Origin: Candidatus Methanoperedens nitratireducens | GTDB lineage: Archaea > Halobacteriota > Methanosarcinia > Methanosarcinales > Methanoperedenaceae | Reading direction: 5' to 3' | Assembly (NCBI RefSeq): GCF_900196725.1 | Contig: NZ_FZMP01000001.1 | Location: forward strand, 1 to 45,593 | DNA: 45,593 bases | Shown here: one piece after another, positions 44,040 through 45,593 of the stretch | Layout: each line of letters opens with the position of its first letter | Position numbering within the stretch: position 1 is the first letter of the stretch | Translations under genes and position numbers: made by a program | The notes under the pieces: generated by a model | What the model was told of the DNA's origin: nothing | Database searches by the model: none | What the model saw: only the letters and a program-made list of their open reading frames with translations

Positions 44040-44643
44040 ATGAAGAACGAGAGTAAACTGACCTGGAAAGATGTTGTAAAAGAAGCCCTTTTAGAAATCG
44101 GCAGCTCAGGTCACCTTGATGATATTTACTCAAAAATAAAGGGACATACGAAAACCGAAACAAATCCAACATGGAGAGATACAGTAAGACGTACTTTACA
44201 GCAATACAGCATTTTCTATCAGGAAGAGAAGGGGAGCGGGATATGGTATCTCAGGGAAGAAAAGCCTCTTGAGGAGTTTGACCCGAAGAAGAATTCGAAT
44301 CCGGGGCATGAGGATGTACAGGGGATGCTGCTTGAACTCGGAAAAATATACGTTATGAAACATGGAGAGGGGTTAATGATACCAAGAAAAAGTTTATGGG
44401 CAGACCGCTGGAAGAAATCGCTTACTGTAGCGATTTCCCAGGCTTATTTCCTACCCGAAGGTTGTAAAAGTAGAGAGTTATATTGATGTAATATGGTTTA
44501 CAGGTGACACAGATGCTCTTGTGCCCGAATTTGCTTTTGAGGTGGGGTACTGAAGTAACTAAAGAGCCTGGCAGGCTGTTTGACCTTTATAAAGCCGGGT
44601 TAAGGACCAAGCTTTTTATAGTGTTGCCTGATAAAACTGGATA
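44040..44643 (+). pseudogene. Decayed winged-helix / nuclease-like gene
   Basis: The first 148 codons start with a winged-helix, HARE-HTH-like domain (LTWKDVVKEALLEIGSSGHLDDIYSKI...NPTWRDTVRRTLQ...GIWYL). They continue into a second domain whose frame breaks near 44440. The adjacent frame reads YPKVVKVESYIDVIWF...VPEFAFEVG to about 44550, and another shift gives TEVTKEPGRLFDLYKAGLRTKLFIVLPDKTG. The pattern (D in IDVIW, then E in FEV) resembles restriction-endonuclease-like domains. With at least two frameshifts it is probably inactive, beside the VapBC module. Confidence 0.68.
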
Positions 44644-44691
44644 AGTTCCATACAGAAAATATTAAGACAATCGTAACCATATGTCCAGTAT

Positions 44692-44925
44692 ATGACAGAA
44701 GTTTCGACAATTAAGCAGGATGTCATAAGACAGCTTGATCAACTACCACTTGAACTCCAGCGTCGGGTACTTGATTTTGCTCATGCATTGGCCATGTCTT
44801 TTCCAAAAGGTGTTCAAGGTAAGCGGCTCCTCAACTTTTCAGGTATCATGGAAACTGAGGACACCCGTGCTATGAGTGAAGCCATTGAGACAGGCTGTGA
44901 GCGAGTGGATATGAATGAGTGGTAG
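44692..44925 (+). CDS. Antitoxin of a VapBC-type pair (DUF2281-like)
   Basis: 77 residues. The N-terminal helical region (IRQLDQLPLELQRRVLDFAHAL) matches DUF2281-type antitoxins, and the tail would wrap the toxin. It overlaps the toxin gene by 11 bases, the usual coupled arrangement. No DNA-binding AbrB motif is obvious. It is one of the accessory genes at the right end. Confidence 0.82.
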   Translation: MTEVSTIKQDVIRQLDQLPLELQRRVLDFAHALAMSFPKGVQGKRLLNFSGIMETEDTRAMSEAIETGCERVDMNEW

Positions 44926-45304
44926 ATTTCTGCTGGATACGAATATAATAATCGCTCTCTTTGGAAATGATGCTTCTGTCAAAAACCGACTGGCTGATGC
45001 TGAGGAAGTTTTTATATCAAGCACAGTTCTGGGAGAATTATACTTTGGTGCTCATAAGTCCAAACATATTAAGAAGAATCTTTCAAGAATAGAGGATTTT
45101 GCGTCAAGCAGTGCTGTCTTGCCATGCGATACTGATACGGCACGCTACTATGGCTTGATTAAAAAGCGACTACTTGAAAAAGGACAACCTATTCCAGAAA
45201 ATGATATATGGGTTGCGGCTGTCGCATGTCAGCATGGTCTTATTGTAGTATCGCGCGACGGTCATTTTAATGAAGTCGAGAACCTGAAATTCGAAATGTG
45301 GTGA
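44915..45304 (+). CDS. vapC: PIN-domain toxin VapC
   Basis: Ribonuclease of the PIN fold, inhibited by its antitoxin. The 129-residue protein has all four acidic active-site residues: Asp8 (LLDTNI), Glu41 (LGELYFGA), Asp97 (ENDIWVAA) and Asp115 (SRDGHF). It appears intact and functional and follows the antitoxin with an 11-base overlap. Typical targets are tRNAs or rRNA, though the specific target is unknown. Confidence 0.93.
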   Translation: MSGRFLLDTNIIIALFGNDASVKNRLADAEEVFISSTVLGELYFGAHKSKHIKKNLSRIEDFASSSAVLPCDTDTARYYGLIKKRLLEKGQPIPENDIWVAAVACQHGLIVVSRDGHFNEVENLKFEMW

Positions 45305-45593
45305 TGGATATCCTTATGATTTTACTGACCCTGAAATCATATAACTATTTGGCACAATATTTATCTCAATACAAATATTAAACCCCGGCGCCGATATATT
45401 CCCCAAGCAGCCACTTCACATTAAAAACCATGCAGTATAAACATCAAATTCATACGAATCATTTTATCCTGAGATGATTTTCAATATGGAATCTTTGACA
45501 TCCCATGACATTATTAAACTTGCCACTGATGCTCATTGAGACGGTCTCTGTGCCTCTGCGTCTCGGTGGATAAATTGTTGAATGCAAACGAAA
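45305..45593. other. Right-edge intergenic region
   Basis: No gene is seen. It holds repeat copy 2 (45393-45449) and, at 45544-45569, a CTCTGTGCCTCTGCGTCTC stretch of the kind found as a dispersed sequence in many environmental genomes. Confidence 0.5.
45393..45449. repeat. Direct repeat, copy 2
   Basis: Begins GATATATTCCCCAAGCAGCC and matches copy 1 at 43893-43950 with about three quarters or more of positions identical, offset by exactly 1,500 bases. See copy 1. Confidence 0.7.

Noticed and set aside
1-45593. CRISPR arrays, rRNA, tRNA or complete insertion sequences
   Set aside because: No regularly spaced repeats, tRNA cloverleaf or transposase gene was found by reading both strands.

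Overview
The window looks like a piece of a methanogen- or ANME-type euryarchaeon, most plausibly in or near the Methanosarcinales (for example the Methanoperedens group; this is inference). It combines coenzyme F430 genes (cfbA, cfbE), deoxyhypusine synthase, an MsvR-type redox regulator, a FilR1-type regulator, archaellins with class III signal peptides, an eL20 (LX)-prefoldin-ftsY cluster and TATA-box promoters. No rRNA, tRNA, CRISPR array or complete insertion sequence was recognised.

Layout. 0.3-3.7 kb (minus): a tight operon cfbA-cfbE-dys-pyrF. 3.8-9.1 kb (minus): a complete chemotaxis operon cheY-B-A-R-C-D. 9.2-16.2 kb (minus): the archaellum cluster arlB1 / arlB2-arlB3-arlF-G-H-I-J. 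16.3-20.8 kb (minus): a degenerate response regulator, two paralogous ribbon-helix-helix-like proteins, and a three-gene operon of unknown function (two membrane proteins and a triple zinc-ribbon protein). 20.9-22.6 kb: a UbiA-type prenyltransferase gene convergent with a FilR1-type regulator. 22.6-28.5 kb: two MCP-CheW pairs that arose by duplication. 28.5-31 kb: a KaiC-like ATPase with a small partner, divergent from an arlCDE-type gene. 31-32 kb: mostly non-coding, with a run of hairpins that may be a structured RNA. 32.1-36.1 kb (plus): a lipoprotein amidohydrolase, DUF123, argC, a CBS protein and argJ. 36.4-39.0 kb (minus): rpl18a-pfdA-ftsY-msvR. 39.1-42.8 kb (plus): a DUF429 protein and trpC-B-A behind TGTAC-type operator repeats. 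42.8-45.6 kb: a TM-helix channel-like protein, a decayed nuclease gene, a VapBC pair and repeats.

The most interesting signal is a promoter architecture repeated eight times: in gene direction TCACA-N6-TCACA-N4-TATA box, with invariant spacing and an 11-bp direct repeat. It precedes cheY, arlB1, arlB2, both MCP-CheW operons, the KaiC-like gene, one ribbon-helix-helix gene and the unknown membrane/zinc-ribbon operon. It therefore defines a motility regulon and ties uncharacterised genes to it.

Several genes between 10.9 and 31 kb (arlI, arlB1, the UbiA gene, MCP2, the KaiC partner, arlCDE) are each interrupted by a one-base indel, almost always in a mononucleotide run. The genes in the flanking 0.3-10.9 kb and 32-43.7 kb are intact. 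This is either recent decay of motility, population heterogeneity, or uneven sequence error.
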